From assembly GCA_030430075.1 (NCBI GenBank), contig JAUIGN010000001.1, positions 186,001-250,000 of the forward strand: a stretch of DNA of 64,000 bases, written 5' to 3'. Made by a program: the position numbers and the translations under genes. Numbering within the stretch: the stretch's first letter is position 1; each line of letters begins with the position of its first letter. The stretch comes from a bacterium (lineage in GTDB: Bacteria > Planctomycetota > Planctomycetia > Pirellulales > Pirellulaceae). Positions 54,316 to 63,911 of this stretch are shown here, in pieces. The notes beneath the pieces are model-generated. The model was not told where the DNA came from. It made no database searches and saw nothing but the letters and a program-made list of their open reading frames with translations.

Positions 54316-54335
54316 TTTGTTCATGAACGAACAAA
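54316..54335. terminator. Palindrome directly after the peptidase gene
   Basis: TTTGTTC and GAACAAA are perfect inverted arms separated by 6 bp (54316-54322 and 54329-54335), and the overlapping GTTCATGAAC is itself palindromic. It begins 6 bp after the stop codon. It could act as a terminator hairpin or a protein-binding site; no T-run is seen. Confidence 0.25.
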
Positions 54336-54496
54336 CATCCAGTGCAATTCGCTGTGTCGCAATCGTTTGTGGTGAATTTACCCAAAGCGTCGCGCACATC
54401 AGGCGGAACGCGTTAGCGTCCGGTTTCCGCTGCGATCAACGCAACCGGGGCTAACGCCCAACGGCTGATGAATGATTCGGGCTCGCATCGGGATGG

Positions 54497-54530
54497 GCCC
54501 CTGTGAATGTGAAGCCCCTGTGACTGTGAA
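54497..54530. repeat. 17-bp tandem repeat, two copies
   Basis: Two adjacent 17-bp units of GCCCCTGTGA(A/C)TGTGAA differ at one base. They lie in non-coding DNA between convergent genes. Likely a small local duplication. Confidence 0.6.
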
Positions 54531-54719
54531 GCCAGCGAGACGGGGGGATCCCCGCGCGGATGCGGGGCCCCCGTGGGGCCAGTGACGCCCAGCGCGTGGT
54601 GACCGCGACACCGGACGTGATCCGCAGCACCGAACGACGATCGCCGTGGTATGATCGGCACTCCACGATCATGGCAAAGACATGATGGCGAGAACGTGAC
54701 CCGCGACACGTCCCCGCGA

Positions 54720-56816
54720 TCAATCGTCCTCTTCGTCTTCGATCTTGGACTTGGCAATAATCTCTTGCTGGATGTTTGCCGGCATCACGTCGTAATGGCT
54801 GAACTCCATCGAGTAACTCCCCTGCCCACCGGTCATGCTCGACAGGGTGCGGGCGTAGGTGGTAACTTCGCGGAGCGGCACTTCTGCATTGACGGTTTGC
54901 ATCCCGCCGCCGGCCGCATCGCTTCCCTGCAGGTGCCCGCCGCGCGACGACATATCGCTATAAACGTCGCCGACGCTGGCTTCCGGGACGGTGATGGCGA
55001 TCTGCACGACCGGTTCCAGGAGGCAAGGCCTGGCTTGCTCGAACACCTCGCGGAAGACCATCCGGGCGGCCGTTTTGAAAGCGGCCTCTGAACTGTCGAC
55101 CGGGTGGAATTTTCCGAAGTGGACTTCGATCCCCAGGTCCTGAACCATGTACCCGGCGATCGCCCCGCCCTCCAGACGTTCCTTGAACCCTTTTTCGATG
55201 GCCGGCATGAAGTTGCCCGGAATCACGCCTCCCACGATCGAATCGACCCAGACAAAATTGTGGTCTTCGTCGTAGTGAAAGTCCTTGATCGACGGGAAGC
55301 GGCTCTTCACGCAGAATTCTTCGGGATCGGTCCCGCGGGGAAACGGGAACATCCGGATGTGGACTTCGCCGAACTGGCCGCGACCACCCGACTGTTTCTT
55401 GTGGCGATAACTGCCTTCGGCGGTCTGTTGGATCGTCTCGCGGAAAGGAATCTTGGGTTCCTTGGTGTCGATCTCGAGCTTGTCGCGACGGGCCAACCGC
55501 TGTTGAATGACGGCCAGATGCAGTTCGCTCATCCCCATCATCACCAGTTCCTTGGTTTGCGCGTCGCGATCAAGGACGAAGGTGGGATCCTCTTCCACCA
55601 GCTTGTGCAACGCGCCTGACAGCTTGCCTTCGTCGCCGCGGCTCTTGGGCGTGACAGCCAACCCGACCATCGGTCGCGGATAGCCGACCGGAGGCAGCGT
55701 GTGGTCGCCCAACACGGTCCCGGTGTGCAGTTCGTCCATCTTGGCAATGGCGACAATCTCTCCGGCCGACCCCACATCGACCGCCGCCGTCTCCGAGGCC
55801 TGCACTTCCAACAAGGGGCCCAGCTTGACCCCTTTCCGCTGCGACGAGGCGTGAACCGTATCGTCCTTCTTGATCTGGCCCGAGAATACGCGAATGAAGC
55901 TCAGCTTCTGCACGAACGGATCGATGCGGGTCTTAAACACCCGCGCGACCAGCGGCCCGGTTGGATCCGCCCTGAGTTCAACCTCCTCGCCCTCCTTGGC
56001 TGCCGTTCGCGGCAAGTCCGCCGGCGAGAGGCCGCATGTCTCGATCGCTTCCAGCAGTTCGTCAAGCCCGACGTCGTTTTTGGCCGAGCAACATACAATC
56101 GGAATCAGCGAACCGGAAGCGACCGCCTGAGTAATCAACTTGGAAAGTTCTTCGGCTGTCGGCAGTTCCCCTTCGAGGTACTTTTCCATCACCCCTTCGT
56201 CGACTTCGATGATCGACTCGATCAGGGCGTCGTGGATCTCGTTGGGATCAATGAGGGCGCCGGATGTGTCGTCGGGCACATCCAGCGTGCTGACGACGCC
56301 CTTGAAATCGGCGCCCTGACCAACCGGTACGTTCAACAGCACACAGCGGCCGCCCCACAGTTCCTGAATGTCACTGACGAGGGCCGGGAAGTCGATGTTC
56401 TCTTCGTCCATCTTGTTGATGGCGATCAGGCGGCCTACACCCGCCTTCTCTGCTTCCTGAAACACGCGCCGCGTGTTGACCTCGATGCCCGAGTGGGCAT
56501 TGATCACGATCAGGGCGTTGTCGACGCCGTGCAGCGCGCCGATCGTATGGCCGATGAAGTCCGGATAGCCGGGCGCGTCAATCACATTCAAGCGCTTGCC
56601 ATTATGGTTGATGTGGGTGACCGCCGTTTCGATCGAGTACTTATGCTCCTTTTCCTCGGGATCGAAGTCGCAGATACTCGTCCCGTCATCCACGCTGGGA
56701 TTGGCGTTCACGGCCCCGGTCTTGACCAAGAGACGGTCAACCATGGTGGTCTTGCCAGTGGAGCCGTGACCGCAAACGACAAGGTTGCGAATATCTTGGA
56801 CTTGAACATTAGCCAT
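54720..56816 (-). CDS. Elongation factor G-like GTPase (EF-G2/paralogue type)
   Basis: 698-aa five-domain translational GTPase. G1 is GHGSTGKTT (16-24), not the usual AHIDAGKTT, and the switch I region lacks the canonical RGITI motif (it reads KYSIETAV). G3 DAPGYPDF and G4 NKMD are present, and domains III-V (RETIQQTAEGSYRHKKQSGGRGQFGEV) are complete. These features fit EF-G-like paralogues rather than housekeeping FusA, so it may act in recycling, stress or another ribosome-related role. It starts 17 bp after hisA on the same strand. A standard EF-G gene is expected elsewhere in the genome. Confidence 0.88.
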   Translation of the reverse strand: MANVQVQDIRNLVVCGHGSTGKTTMVDRLLVKTGAVNANPSVDDGTSICDFDPEEKEHKYSIETAVTHINHNGKRLNVIDAPGYPDFIGHTIGALHGVDNALIVINAHSGIEVNTRRVFQEAEKAGVGRLIAINKMDEENIDFPALVSDIQELWGGRCVLLNVPVGQGADFKGVVSTLDVPDDTSGALIDPNEIHDALIESIIEVDEGVMEKYLEGELPTAEELSKLITQAVASGSLIPIVCCSAKNDVGLDELLEAIETCGLSPADLPRTAAKEGEEVELRADPTGPLVARVFKTRIDPFVQKLSFIRVFSGQIKKDDTVHASSQRKGVKLGPLLEVQASETAAVDVGSAGEIVAIAKMDELHTGTVLGDHTLPPVGYPRPMVGLAVTPKSRGDEGKLSGALHKLVEEDPTFVLDRDAQTKELVMMGMSELHLAVIQQRLARRDKLEIDTKEPKIPFRETIQQTAEGSYRHKKQSGGRGQFGEVHIRMFPFPRGTDPEEFCVKSRFPSIKDFHYDEDHNFVWVDSIVGGVIPGNFMPAIEKGFKERLEGGAIAGYMVQDLGIEVHFGKFHPVDSSEAAFKTAARMVFREVFEQARPCLLEPVVQIAITVPEASVGDVYSDMSSRGGHLQGSDAAGGGMQTVNAEVPLREVTTYARTLSSMTGGQGSYSMEFSHYDVMPANIQQEIIAKSKIEDEEDD

Positions 56817-56833
56817 GCTGGACTCCTTCTCGG

Positions 56834-57553
56834 TTATTCACATTTCGCTGCCGCGATCGCATCAGCGATGGTCAGTTTTCCTTCGTAGAGTGTGCGTCCA
56901 ATGATGCAACCTGCGACGCCGATCTGGCCGAGCGCCCTGACATCGTCGGCGGTGGTCACTCCGCCCGATGCGATGACCGGCAACCGGGTGGCCTCCCGCA
57001 TCTCCGCCATGGCGGTCAGATTCGGGCCGGCCATCATCCCGTCCTTGGCGATGTCGGTATAGATGATCGCGGCCAGCGGTTCATCTTCGTAACGGGCCGC
57101 TAACTCGGTCGCCAGGACGTCGCTGGTCTCCAACCAGCCGTCGGTCGCCACACGGCCGTTCCGCGCGTCGATGCCCAGTGCCAACCGTTCCGGGAAACGG
57201 CGACACATCTGGCTGAACCAGGTCGGCTCGCGCAGCGCCTTGGTGCCAATTGCCAACCGGGAGAGGCCCGCTTCCAACCACCCCTCGATCGTCCCTTGAT
57301 CGCGAACACCGCCGCCCAGTTCGCACGGGATGTCAACCGCCTGCAGGATCGCTTCGACCGCCTGGCGATTGGCTTGCCCGCCGTCACGCGCCCCGTCCAA
57401 ATCTACAAGATGCAGGTACTGAGCGCCTTGGGCAACCCACTGCCGAGCCATCTCAGCCGGGTCGTCGCCGAATACGGTTTCACGACCATAGTCACCCTGT
57501 TGGAGTCGCACACACCTTCCGCCGCGAAGGTCAATGGCGGGCCAAATCTGCAT
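56834..57553 (-). CDS. hisA: Phosphoribosylformimino-5-aminoimidazole carboxamide ribotide isomerase
   Basis: Histidine biosynthesis enzyme that isomerises ProFAR to PRFAR. The 239-aa protein has the (beta/alpha)8 barrel features: AIDLRGGRCVRLQQGDY (catalytic Asp near residue 8), GGGVRDQGTIEGWLEAG, and the second catalytic Asp in YTDIAKDGMMAGPN (near 170), then ASGGVTTADDV. The length is standard with the ATG at 57553; the longer frame from 57772 is spurious. The next gene, EF-G-like, follows after 17 bp, and hisH lies 354 bp upstream on the same strand. Confidence 0.95.
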   Translation of the reverse strand: MQIWPAIDLRGGRCVRLQQGDYGRETVFGDDPAEMARQWVAQGAQYLHLVDLDGARDGGQANRQAVEAILQAVDIPCELGGGVRDQGTIEGWLEAGLSRLAIGTKALREPTWFSQMCRRFPERLALGIDARNGRVATDGWLETSDVLATELAARYEDEPLAAIIYTDIAKDGMMAGPNLTAMAEMREATRLPVIASGGVTTADDVRALGQIGVAGCIIGRTLYEGKLTIADAIAAAKCE

Positions 57554-57907
57554 CGAGCAAGAACCGCTTAATTCTGTCAGAAATGATTTGAGAAGGCTGC
57601 AATATGCCAAATCAACCAAGCCAACACAAGTAGCGAGCCCCGGCCGCAAACGCGTGTCAACCGAGTGCCGAAAACGTGATTCCCCAGCTTGCATCGGGGC
57701 CGACGACCTGGCCCGACAAGCGTTGCAGACGAGCGCGGAGGAGAAGCCCACGTTCACGGTCTCCCGTCGCAACTGCCCGTCGCAACTGCCCGTCGCAACT
57801 GCCCGTCACGACGGCGCAACCGGGCAGCGCTCGTCGACGCGCGCCCTCAGGGTGCCGCCGCGGTGCGCACGGCACGCCGCGTCGCGCACCCATCGGCGGA
57901 AGGCGAC
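57554..57907. other. Spacer between hisH and hisA with tandem repeat
   Basis: 354 bp of apparently non-coding DNA splits two genes that are usually adjacent or overlapping. It holds three exact 13-bp tandem units at 57765-57803. No RNA gene or small ORF is convincing. Confidence 0.4.
57765..57803. repeat. 13-bp tandem repeat, three copies
   Basis: Three exact head-to-tail copies of CGTCGCAACTGCC, followed by a partial fourth (CGTCAC). It lies in the hisH-hisA spacer and could be a replication-slippage array. Confidence 0.85.
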
Positions 57908-58531
57908 TCAGGTCGACGCGGCGACCGGCAGCGAGGCAAAGTTGCGGAGCAACGCCAATCCATTGGCCTGGCTCTTCTCAGGATGGAACTGCGTGGCGAC
58001 GAGGTTCTCGCGACAAATGGCCGCACAGAACGGCTCCGGATAATCCGCTTCGACCGCAACCACGTCACGGTCGTCGGGAACGACGTAGTAGGAATGCACG
58101 AAGTAGTAGTGCAATCCGCTTTCGACGCCCTTGAAAATCGATTCCGGCCGAACAATCCGCGACTCATTCCATCCCATGTGCGGAACTTTGAATTCCGCCG
58201 GTACGTCGAACCGCACGACTTTCCCGGGAACGATGCCCAGTCCTTCGTATTCGCCGTCCTCGAAGCTGACATCGAACAACAATTGCAGCCCCAGGCAAAT
58301 CCCCAGGAACGGCTTGCCCGCGTCAATGGCATCTCGAATCGGCGCAACGAACTCACGCCGTTGCAGTTCGCCAATGGCGTCACGAAACGCACCCACGCCC
58401 GGCAGGACAATCCGCTCGGCTTGCGCCAACATGGCGGGATCGCTGGTAATTTCCGCGGCATGCCCGACCTTCTCGAAGGCCTTCTGAACACTGCGGAGAT
58501 TGCCCATCTGGTAGTCAATAATTGCGATCAT
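57908..58531 (-). CDS. hisH: Imidazole glycerol phosphate synthase glutamine amidotransferase subunit
   Basis: 207-aa class I glutamine amidotransferase that supplies ammonia to HisF. The triad is complete: Cys79 in [12 protein letters not shown], His183 and Glu185 in QFHPEKSQ. The oxyanion strand segment (LPGVGAF) and the HisF-contact region (HMGWN) are also present. The ATG at 58531 follows AGAGGTTCTG. hisA follows on the same strand; hisF is not visible within the window. Confidence 0.95.
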   Translation of the reverse strand: MIAIIDYQMGNLRSVQKAFEKVGHAAEITSDPAMLAQAERIVLPGVGAFRDAIGELQRREFVAPIRDAIDAGKPFLGICLGLQLLFDVSFEDGEYEGLGIVPGKVVRFDVPAEFKVPHMGWNESRIVRPESIFKGVESGLHYYFVHSYYVVPDDRDVVAVEADYPEPFCAAICRENLVATQFHPEKSQANGLALLRNFASLPVAAST

Positions 58532-58743
58532 CAGAACCTCTTCTTCGGGAAGCTCGTCGGCCGGTTCACGAAACGGTCCGCCTGACGGCAAAGACAGGAA
58601 GACGAACCGCAGGTTCACCGCGTTTGGCTGACCCCATTGTAATCGTGGGCCGGCCAGGGTGTCAGCGTGGCACGGGGTGGGATGAGCTTCTCCTCGCAAC
58701 CGCACCGCTGATCCACAGAGAACTACGTCGACGGCATTCCGCG

Positions 58744-59607
58744 TCAGGTACCATCCACGGTTTCCGGATAGATCACGATCTCGACGCGTCGATTCCGCGC
58801 GCGGCCGGCCGGCGTGGCGTTCGAGACCACGGGCCGATTCGCGCCGTAGCCCACCGTAAACAATTGCTCGGCGGGAAGCTGAGCCCGGGTCGTCAAGACC
58901 GAAAAGACGGCGGTCGACTGTGCCGCCGTGACCTGGTGGCTGCTCGCCGCGCCCAGCGGTACGTTGTCCGTGTGGGCTTCGATCCCCACAATCTGCCTGG
59001 GGTAGTTGCGAGCCACAACGCCGGCGATCTGGTTGAGGAGCGTCGCGGCGGTCGGTAGCAGTTGCGAGGTGCCTTGGTGAAAGAGGCGATCGGCAGGAAG
59101 TTCGATCCGCACCACATCACCGTCGGGACGAACTTGAATGCCCGGAATGTCGATGACCGGCAACGACTCTTGCAAGCTATTGTTGGCCGTAATCCGGGCA
59201 CTCCCGCCGCGCGTCGTCGTCGCCTCCAAGGCCGACAACTGGCGATCGGCCTGCACCTTGGCCACCTGAAACTCGCGTAGCTGGGACGCGGTGTCGCTCA
59301 AGCGGCCGCGGAGCAATTCGATCTCTTCCGAGTACAACTTGACCTGCTGCTGCGCCTGGGCGAGTTGCGTGTGCAGATCGCGGTTGTCGACATCCAGGGC
59401 GCTAGCCCGGCGCCCCAGGTCCTGAATTCGCGACGCCTGCTGCTGTTCCCAGGCCGACTGCTGCTGGGCCGTCGAGTTCATGAACGGTCCCGGTCCGTTG
59501 CAGCCGGAGAAACACGCGATCACCAGCCACCAGCCAAGGCACAACGCCACGAAGCCGCTCGGCGGCGTGGCGATCGACCTCCTTTCGCGGCATGGTTGCG
59601 TCAGCAT
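58744..59607 (-). CDS. OmpA/MotB-family lipoprotein
   Basis: 287-aa envelope protein. The signal region ([17 protein letters not shown]) ends in a lipobox-like FSGC, then a Gln-rich coiled coil (about 50-125), and a C-terminal OmpA domain (about 165-285) with the peptidoglycan-binding pattern [12 protein letters not shown]...NRRVEIVI. It likely anchors an outer or inner membrane to peptidoglycan or a peptidoglycan-like layer. The start among ATGs at 59640 and 59607 is uncertain; I use 59607 as closest to the signal. It lies downstream of the prepilin peptidase gene on the same strand. Confidence 0.8.
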   Translation of the reverse strand: MLTQPCRERRSIATPPSGFVALCLGWWLVIACFSGCNGPGPFMNSTAQQQSAWEQQQASRIQDLGRRASALDVDNRDLHTQLAQAQQQVKLYSEEIELLRGRLSDTASQLREFQVAKVQADRQLSALEATTTRGGSARITANNSLQESLPVIDIPGIQVRPDGDVVRIELPADRLFHQGTSQLLPTAATLLNQIAGVVARNYPRQIVGIEAHTDNVPLGAASSHQVTAAQSTAVFSVLTTRAQLPAEQLFTVGYGANRPVVSNATPAGRARNRRVEIVIYPETVDGT

Positions 59608-59844
59608 TCCGGGTCCCTGGCTGCCTGCTATTCTCGTCATCGTTACGAATCGCCCCAGCCCGGCGGCGGTCAGATCGCAGCGGCACGGTCGGCAATCCTC
59701 GTCGCGCAGGGAGTCGATCCGCGCGCGAAGCGGCGGAATGGTAGCAACGGTCACGAATGCTCACAAGGCGAATCGGCACGATCGATCGACAGAATTGGCA
59801 ACTTTGCCAAGCCGGGCACGGCGGGCACCTGGGTCCACCCGCCG

Positions 59845-61098
59845 CTACTCGTCAACCCCGCTCACCGCGATCCGGATGAATCGCAGGATGATCAGCATGG
59901 CCCACATCATGATCAGACAAAAGACAACCATCGCGGGGATCAGCCATCCCATGGCGAAGAGACGCCCCAGACTCTCGTGCCACATCCGTCCCCAACGCAA
60001 CAGCAGGTACAGCGTGGCCAGGCAGAGGTACGGTCCGAAGGCAATATCGCGGCGCCGGGTCAGCAGCCACTGGGAGACCGAGATAATCAGCGCGGCCACC
60101 GGCGCCAGGAAGAAAATTGCCAACGTCGCTTGCCATCCGGTGAAGGCGCCGATCATGCTCATCAGCGTCACGTCGCCAAACCCCATCGCCTCCTGCCCTA
60201 AGGCCTGGCGGCCGATGATCCGGACCGCCCAGATCAGCCCGCCGCCGAACGCCATTCCGACCAGCGAGGTGAAGAGGGCCTCCCAGCGGACCGTTCCCAG
60301 CGACCAGACCGTCGCAATGCCCAGTCCGCCGGCCGCCGCCAGGAATCCCATCCACTTGGATACCGCCTGGCGGCGAATGCTGGCGAAGAAGAACTGGTAC
60401 GCCTTGAACCAACCGCGGCGCGTCGTCCAGGTCCAGGGAATCACGGCCAGGCACCACCCCCAAAAACAAGCCAGCGCAAGGGCCAGCCCCTGCCAGCCGT
60501 CCAGCCACTCCGGCCAGGCCAGCGGCGATGCGATCGTGAGCCGTTCCAGAGCAAAGGGGGGCATGTCGAAGGTGGTGGTCACGTGCGGCAGCGACGCGGG
60601 CAAGACGACAGCCAACAGCAGGCCCGCCAGCCCGCCGGAAATCGTGATGGCGTCCGGTATGGTCTGTTCGTCAAAGTCGATGAAGGTCGCCACCATCATC
60701 AATGAGACCAGCACCAGGTGGGCCAACAACTGAGCCTTCAACGTCGCTGCGCCTGGGGCGATCAAGACACCCGGGATCGAGTAGACACCGATCTGCTCGA
60801 CTTCGTACCAATAGAGGGCGACGTAGCCGAGCCCCATCGCGACTTCGATGAGGAGCGGACGGATCCAGAATCCGCGGCCGTGCACCTCGGCTTCCCGCGA
60901 CAGGCCCAGCCAGCCCACAATTGGCAGGCGATCAAACCAGCGGCGGGCAGGCGCCTCGGCAGCCGGCTGCGACCACGGCCCGATCGCTCGAGGAAACCAG
61001 GCCAGGCGGTAAATCCCCCGATTCACCTGGCCGCCCACCAGCGATCCCAGACAAAACAGGCCCATCGCCAGCAGCGGCGCCGTCGTCAACCAGTCCAC
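59845..61098 (-). CDS. Prepilin peptidase (A24 family, C-terminal catalytic domain)
   Basis: 417-aa integral membrane protein of the A24 aspartic peptidase family that cuts type IV-pilin-like leaders. About ten hydrophobic segments are seen. The two active-site aspartates are in FIDFDEQTIPDAIT (about residue 145) and GFGDVTLMSMIGAF (about 285). It is longer than a typical PilD because of an extra membrane region between the two motifs. The N-terminal CysZn-binding motif of classic PilD is not present, which is common in planctomycete versions. It lies upstream of aroK on the opposite side of a 101-bp gap. Confidence 0.85.
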   Translation of the reverse strand: MDWLTTAPLLAMGLFCLGSLVGGQVNRGIYRLAWFPRAIGPWSQPAAEAPARRWFDRLPIVGWLGLSREAEVHGRGFWIRPLLIEVAMGLGYVALYWYEVEQIGVYSIPGVLIAPGAATLKAQLLAHLVLVSLMMVATFIDFDEQTIPDAITISGGLAGLLLAVVLPASLPHVTTTFDMPPFALERLTIASPLAWPEWLDGWQGLALALACFWGWCLAVIPWTWTTRRGWFKAYQFFFASIRRQAVSKWMGFLAAAGGLGIATVWSLGTVRWEALFTSLVGMAFGGGLIWAVRIIGRQALGQEAMGFGDVTLMSMIGAFTGWQATLAIFFLAPVAALIISVSQWLLTRRRDIAFGPYLCLATLYLLLRWGRMWHESLGRLFAMGWLIPAMVVFCLIMMWAMLIILRFIRIAVSGVDE

Positions 61099-61199
61099 TC
61101 AAACCACCTGTCTTGTAAACGATAAAGGAAGCCGCCGGGCGGCATGCGCCGGTGAGCCTGTTGTCGGCAAGGCCCGGCCGTTCTGTCGCCGGCGACCGC

Positions 61200-61757
61200 C
61201 TATTGCCGTGACAACAGGGATCGTATCTCGGCGACCAACTGGTCGGGCGACTTGTCGCTAGTATCGACAACATAGTCGGCCGTTGTTTCGTAAATCGGGT
61301 TGCGTTCAGCGAGCAACTGGTTGATCTCAGCCAGCCCGCCCGCCGCGGTGAGATTGGGTCGCCGGGCACCCGTGGCCGGATCCAACTGAATTCGCTGCAG
61401 CAAGGTCGCGGCGTCGGCCCGCAGCCAGACCACGTCGCAGCCGCGGAGAACTTCACGCGTTTCCTCGCGCATGACGGCACCTCCACCCAACGCCAGGACC
61501 CGCTCGGCCGGCTCAACCGCGGCGCGGATTACTTCGACCTCCAGGTCGCGAAACCGCAACTCACCGTCCTCGGCAAAGATCTCCTTGATCGACTTTCCGG
61601 CCCGCGACTCGATCAGGTCATCGGTATCAACGGACGTCCAGCCGAGTTGCCGGGCGAGCAGGCGGGAAATGGTCGTCTTTCCGGTACCCCGATAGCCGAT
61701 CAGCACGAGGTTCCTCGCGAAAGCGGGAGTCTCCCCTGTCTGCGGCGATCGGGTCAT
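61200..61757 (-). CDS. aroK: Shikimate kinase
   Basis: 185-aa enzyme that phosphorylates shikimate in aromatic amino-acid synthesis. The P-loop is GYRGTGKTT (21-29), then the shikimate-binding Asp pair (VDTDD, D45/D47), the Arg in FRDLE (R70), and GGGAV (91-95). The ATG at 61757 overlaps the stop codon of the upstream aroDE gene by 4 bp, so translation is coupled. Confidence 0.93.
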   Translation of the reverse strand: MTRSPQTGETPAFARNLVLIGYRGTGKTTISRLLARQLGWTSVDTDDLIESRAGKSIKEIFAEDGELRFRDLEVEVIRAAVEPAERVLALGGGAVMREETREVLRGCDVVWLRADAATLLQRIQLDPATGARRPNLTAAGGLAEINQLLAERNPIYETTADYVVDTSDKSPDQLVAEIRSLLSRQ

Positions 61758-63238
61758 CCCTTGGTCGCCCCGATGACCTCCCGGATGGCCTTCCGCATCA
61801 GGTCGACGGGCGGCTCGCGTTCGGTAAACAGCTTGAACTGGTTGGCGGCCTGACGCACGAACATGTCGACACCCGTCACAACGTGACAATCCTTCTCGCG
61901 CGCTTGCTTGATCAGCAACGTTTGCTCGGGGTTGTAGACGGTGTCGAAGACGATCATCGAGCGAACCAGGTGGCTGCCGTCGTACGGCGAGTCATCCACA
62001 TGCGGATGCATTCCGACCGGCGTGCAGTTGGCCAACAGGTCGCAACGCACCTTATGCCGGGCCGCCCATTCGACCGACTCGCAGTGAAACTGCTTGGCCA
62101 ATTCATCCGCCCGCTCCTTCTTCCTGGCAGCCACGACCACCTTGGTCCCGCGCGATTGGAGAGCGTGCGTCACCGCTTTCGCAGCGCCTCCCGCTCCCAG
62201 AACCAAGGCCGTTCGCCCGGTCAGGTGATCGATGTCCTGGCCGCGACTCAGGTCGGCGGTGATGCTGTCCAGAGCCGCGCTATGGTCCGTGTTGTAGGCA
62301 CGGCGATCGAAGCCATCGATGACGACCGTGTTCGCCGCGCCGATATGGTCCACCGCGTTGTCGGTCTCCGTCACCAGGGGGATCACCTCTTCCTTGTGCG
62401 GAATGGTCACACTCAGCCCCTTGATGCTCAACTGCCGGCACATCCCCATAAAGTCCGCCAACTCTTCACGCGGCACACGGAAGGGAATGTAGACCGCATC
62501 AATGCCCAGTTCCTTGAAGACGGCATTGTGAATAATCGGGCTCAGGCTGTGCCCGATCGGGTCGGCGATCACACCATAGACATCGGTATCGACATTGATC
62601 GAATCGTACCGATAAAGGTTCTTCATATCAGCGTAGCTAAGCTGCCCGGGGGCAAGTGCCCGCTCCTGGTGAAACGACGCATAAGTGAACGGCGCGCCGA
62701 ACTTGCCGGCCAGGATCCGCGACGGAATCCCCATCTCGCCCATGCAAAAGGCGACCGTCGGCTTTTCGCTCTCGCCAATCAGGGACAACAATCGCAAATT
62801 GTCACGCGGGCTGTGGGCCATCGTGACGATCTTGACGATATCGGGATCGGCTTCGCAACAGCGGTCGTGAATCTCACGCAGATTCTCTGGTGTCTCTTCA
62901 AAGTTGTGGTAGCTGACAATCCGTTTCGTCTTCCCAAAGCGGGGAATATCGTCGGCAATATCTTCTTCCAGGTCGACATAGTCGACCCCCTCGGCGATCG
63001 CCGTCCGAAGCAGGACGATCCGTTCCTGTTCCGTCCCCTTCCAGTTCCCGCCATCCTGCTCGCGGCGACACGTGATGATCACGGGGCACTGCTTATCGGC
63101 CAAGAGGCGCTTCAGATTGACCGTGCGGACGATGTAGTCGAGCCGCAATTCGACCATCTCTGCACCAGCCTCGGCCAGGTGACGAAGTTCGGCAATCATC
63201 ATCTTGTGACGACCGCGACCAATGCTGACAACAATCAT
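61754..63238 (-). CDS. aroDE: Bifunctional 3-dehydroquinate dehydratase/shikimate dehydrogenase
   Basis: 494-aa fusion catalysing two consecutive shikimate-pathway steps. Residues 1-212 are type I dehydroquinase with the catalytic His111 (SYHNFE) and Schiff-base Lys136 (VKIVTM), plus Arg174 (PSRI). Residues about 216-494 are shikimate dehydrogenase: GHSLSPIIHN (about 229), Lys282 (IPHKE), Asn303 and Asp318 (NTD), and the NADP-binding GAGGAAKA (348-355). The same fusion is known from plants and chlamydiae. It overlaps aroK by 4 bp. I read it as one intact frame with no frameshift. Confidence 0.95.
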   Translation of the reverse strand: MIVVSIGRGRHKMMIAELRHLAEAGAEMVELRLDYIVRTVNLKRLLADKQCPVIITCRREQDGGNWKGTEQERIVLLRTAIAEGVDYVDLEEDIADDIPRFGKTKRIVSYHNFEETPENLREIHDRCCEADPDIVKIVTMAHSPRDNLRLLSLIGESEKPTVAFCMGEMGIPSRILAGKFGAPFTYASFHQERALAPGQLSYADMKNLYRYDSINVDTDVYGVIADPIGHSLSPIIHNAVFKELGIDAVYIPFRVPREELADFMGMCRQLSIKGLSVTIPHKEEVIPLVTETDNAVDHIGAANTVVIDGFDRRAYNTDHSAALDSITADLSRGQDIDHLTGRTALVLGAGGAAKAVTHALQSRGTKVVVAARKKERADELAKQFHCESVEWAARHKVRCDLLANCTPVGMHPHVDDSPYDGSHLVRSMIVFDTVYNPEQTLLIKQAREKDCHVVTGVDMFVRQAANQFKLFTEREPPVDLMRKAIREVIGATKG

Positions 63239-63437
63239 GGCGACTTCAAGGCGATGGGGTTAGTGAATGAGCCACACGGGGAAACCACCGTGGTTGACTT
63301 TGGATGAGGAACGCAGGGGATGCCCGAGCGGCGAAGGCTCGGGGCTGATCGGGCCCGCAGATCGCGACTTATTCTGTCATTCCGGCTGCGGCGATTCAAT
63401 CCGGCGCGTCGAATTTGCACCTCCTGACGACCGCTGG

Positions 63438-63911
63438 TCAGGGCGCCAGACTGCCATACTTGCCGCCGAAGTACAGCAGCGGCTCGCCGCTCCCCACGCC
63501 GCCGGCCACGATCTCTCCAATGAAGATGTCGTGGTCGCCGCCATCGAGGACCTGGGTAACCCGGCAATCAACCCAGCCCAGCGTATCCGGCAAGATCGGC
63601 GCCCCGGTCTCCGCCGTGGTGAAGTCGAGCCCGGAAAAGTCCTTGGGACCTTGGAAGGCAAAACGATCGGACAGTTCGCGCTGCTGGACGGTCAGAATGT
63701 TCAAGGCAAAACAGGCCCCTTCGCGAAACTTGCCATGCGAAGCGCCCTCTTTCTGTACGGCCAACAAGACCAGCGGCGGGTCAAGTGAAAGCGAAGTGAT
63801 GCCGTTGGCCGTCATACCCCACGTCTGGTCGCCGACCCGGGTACTGGCGACCGTCACTCCGGTGGCAAAGGCGCCCATGATCTTCCGCTGTTGTTGCGAA
63901 TCAAAACTCAC
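63438..63911 (-). CDS. Flavin reductase family protein
   Basis: 157-aa flavoprotein of the flavin_reduct family: FATGVTVASTRVGDQTWGMTANGITSLSLDPPLVLLAVQ (early, FMN-binding) and NILTVQQRELSDRFAFQGPKDFSG, with a C-terminal YFGGKYG. It reduces free flavin with NAD(P)H for a partner monooxygenase, or acts as a flavin-binding oxidase; no partner is near. A GTG start at 63911 is supported by GGGAGAT at the right spacing; the frame upstream to 63965 has no such site. It precedes aroDE by 199 bp on the same strand. Confidence 0.82.
   Translation of the reverse strand: MSFDSQQQRKIMGAFATGVTVASTRVGDQTWGMTANGITSLSLDPPLVLLAVQKEGASHGKFREGACFALNILTVQQRELSDRFAFQGPKDFSGLDFTTAETGAPILPDTLGWVDCRVTQVLDGGDHDIFIGEIVAGGVGSGEPLLYFGGKYGSLAP

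Larger units (their letters stand above)
54311..54719. other. Intergenic region between convergent peptidase and EF-G-like genes
   Basis: 409 bp holding a palindrome (54316-54335), a short 17-bp tandem repeat (54497-54530) and a G/C-rich hairpin-prone stretch near 54541-54580. No gene or RNA was supported. Termination of both convergent genes is expected here. Confidence 0.4.

Noticed and set aside
54720..56816. Housekeeping EF-G (fusA)
   Set aside because: The P-loop and switch I deviate from canonical EF-G and the gene is not in a str operon with rpsL/rpsG/tuf.
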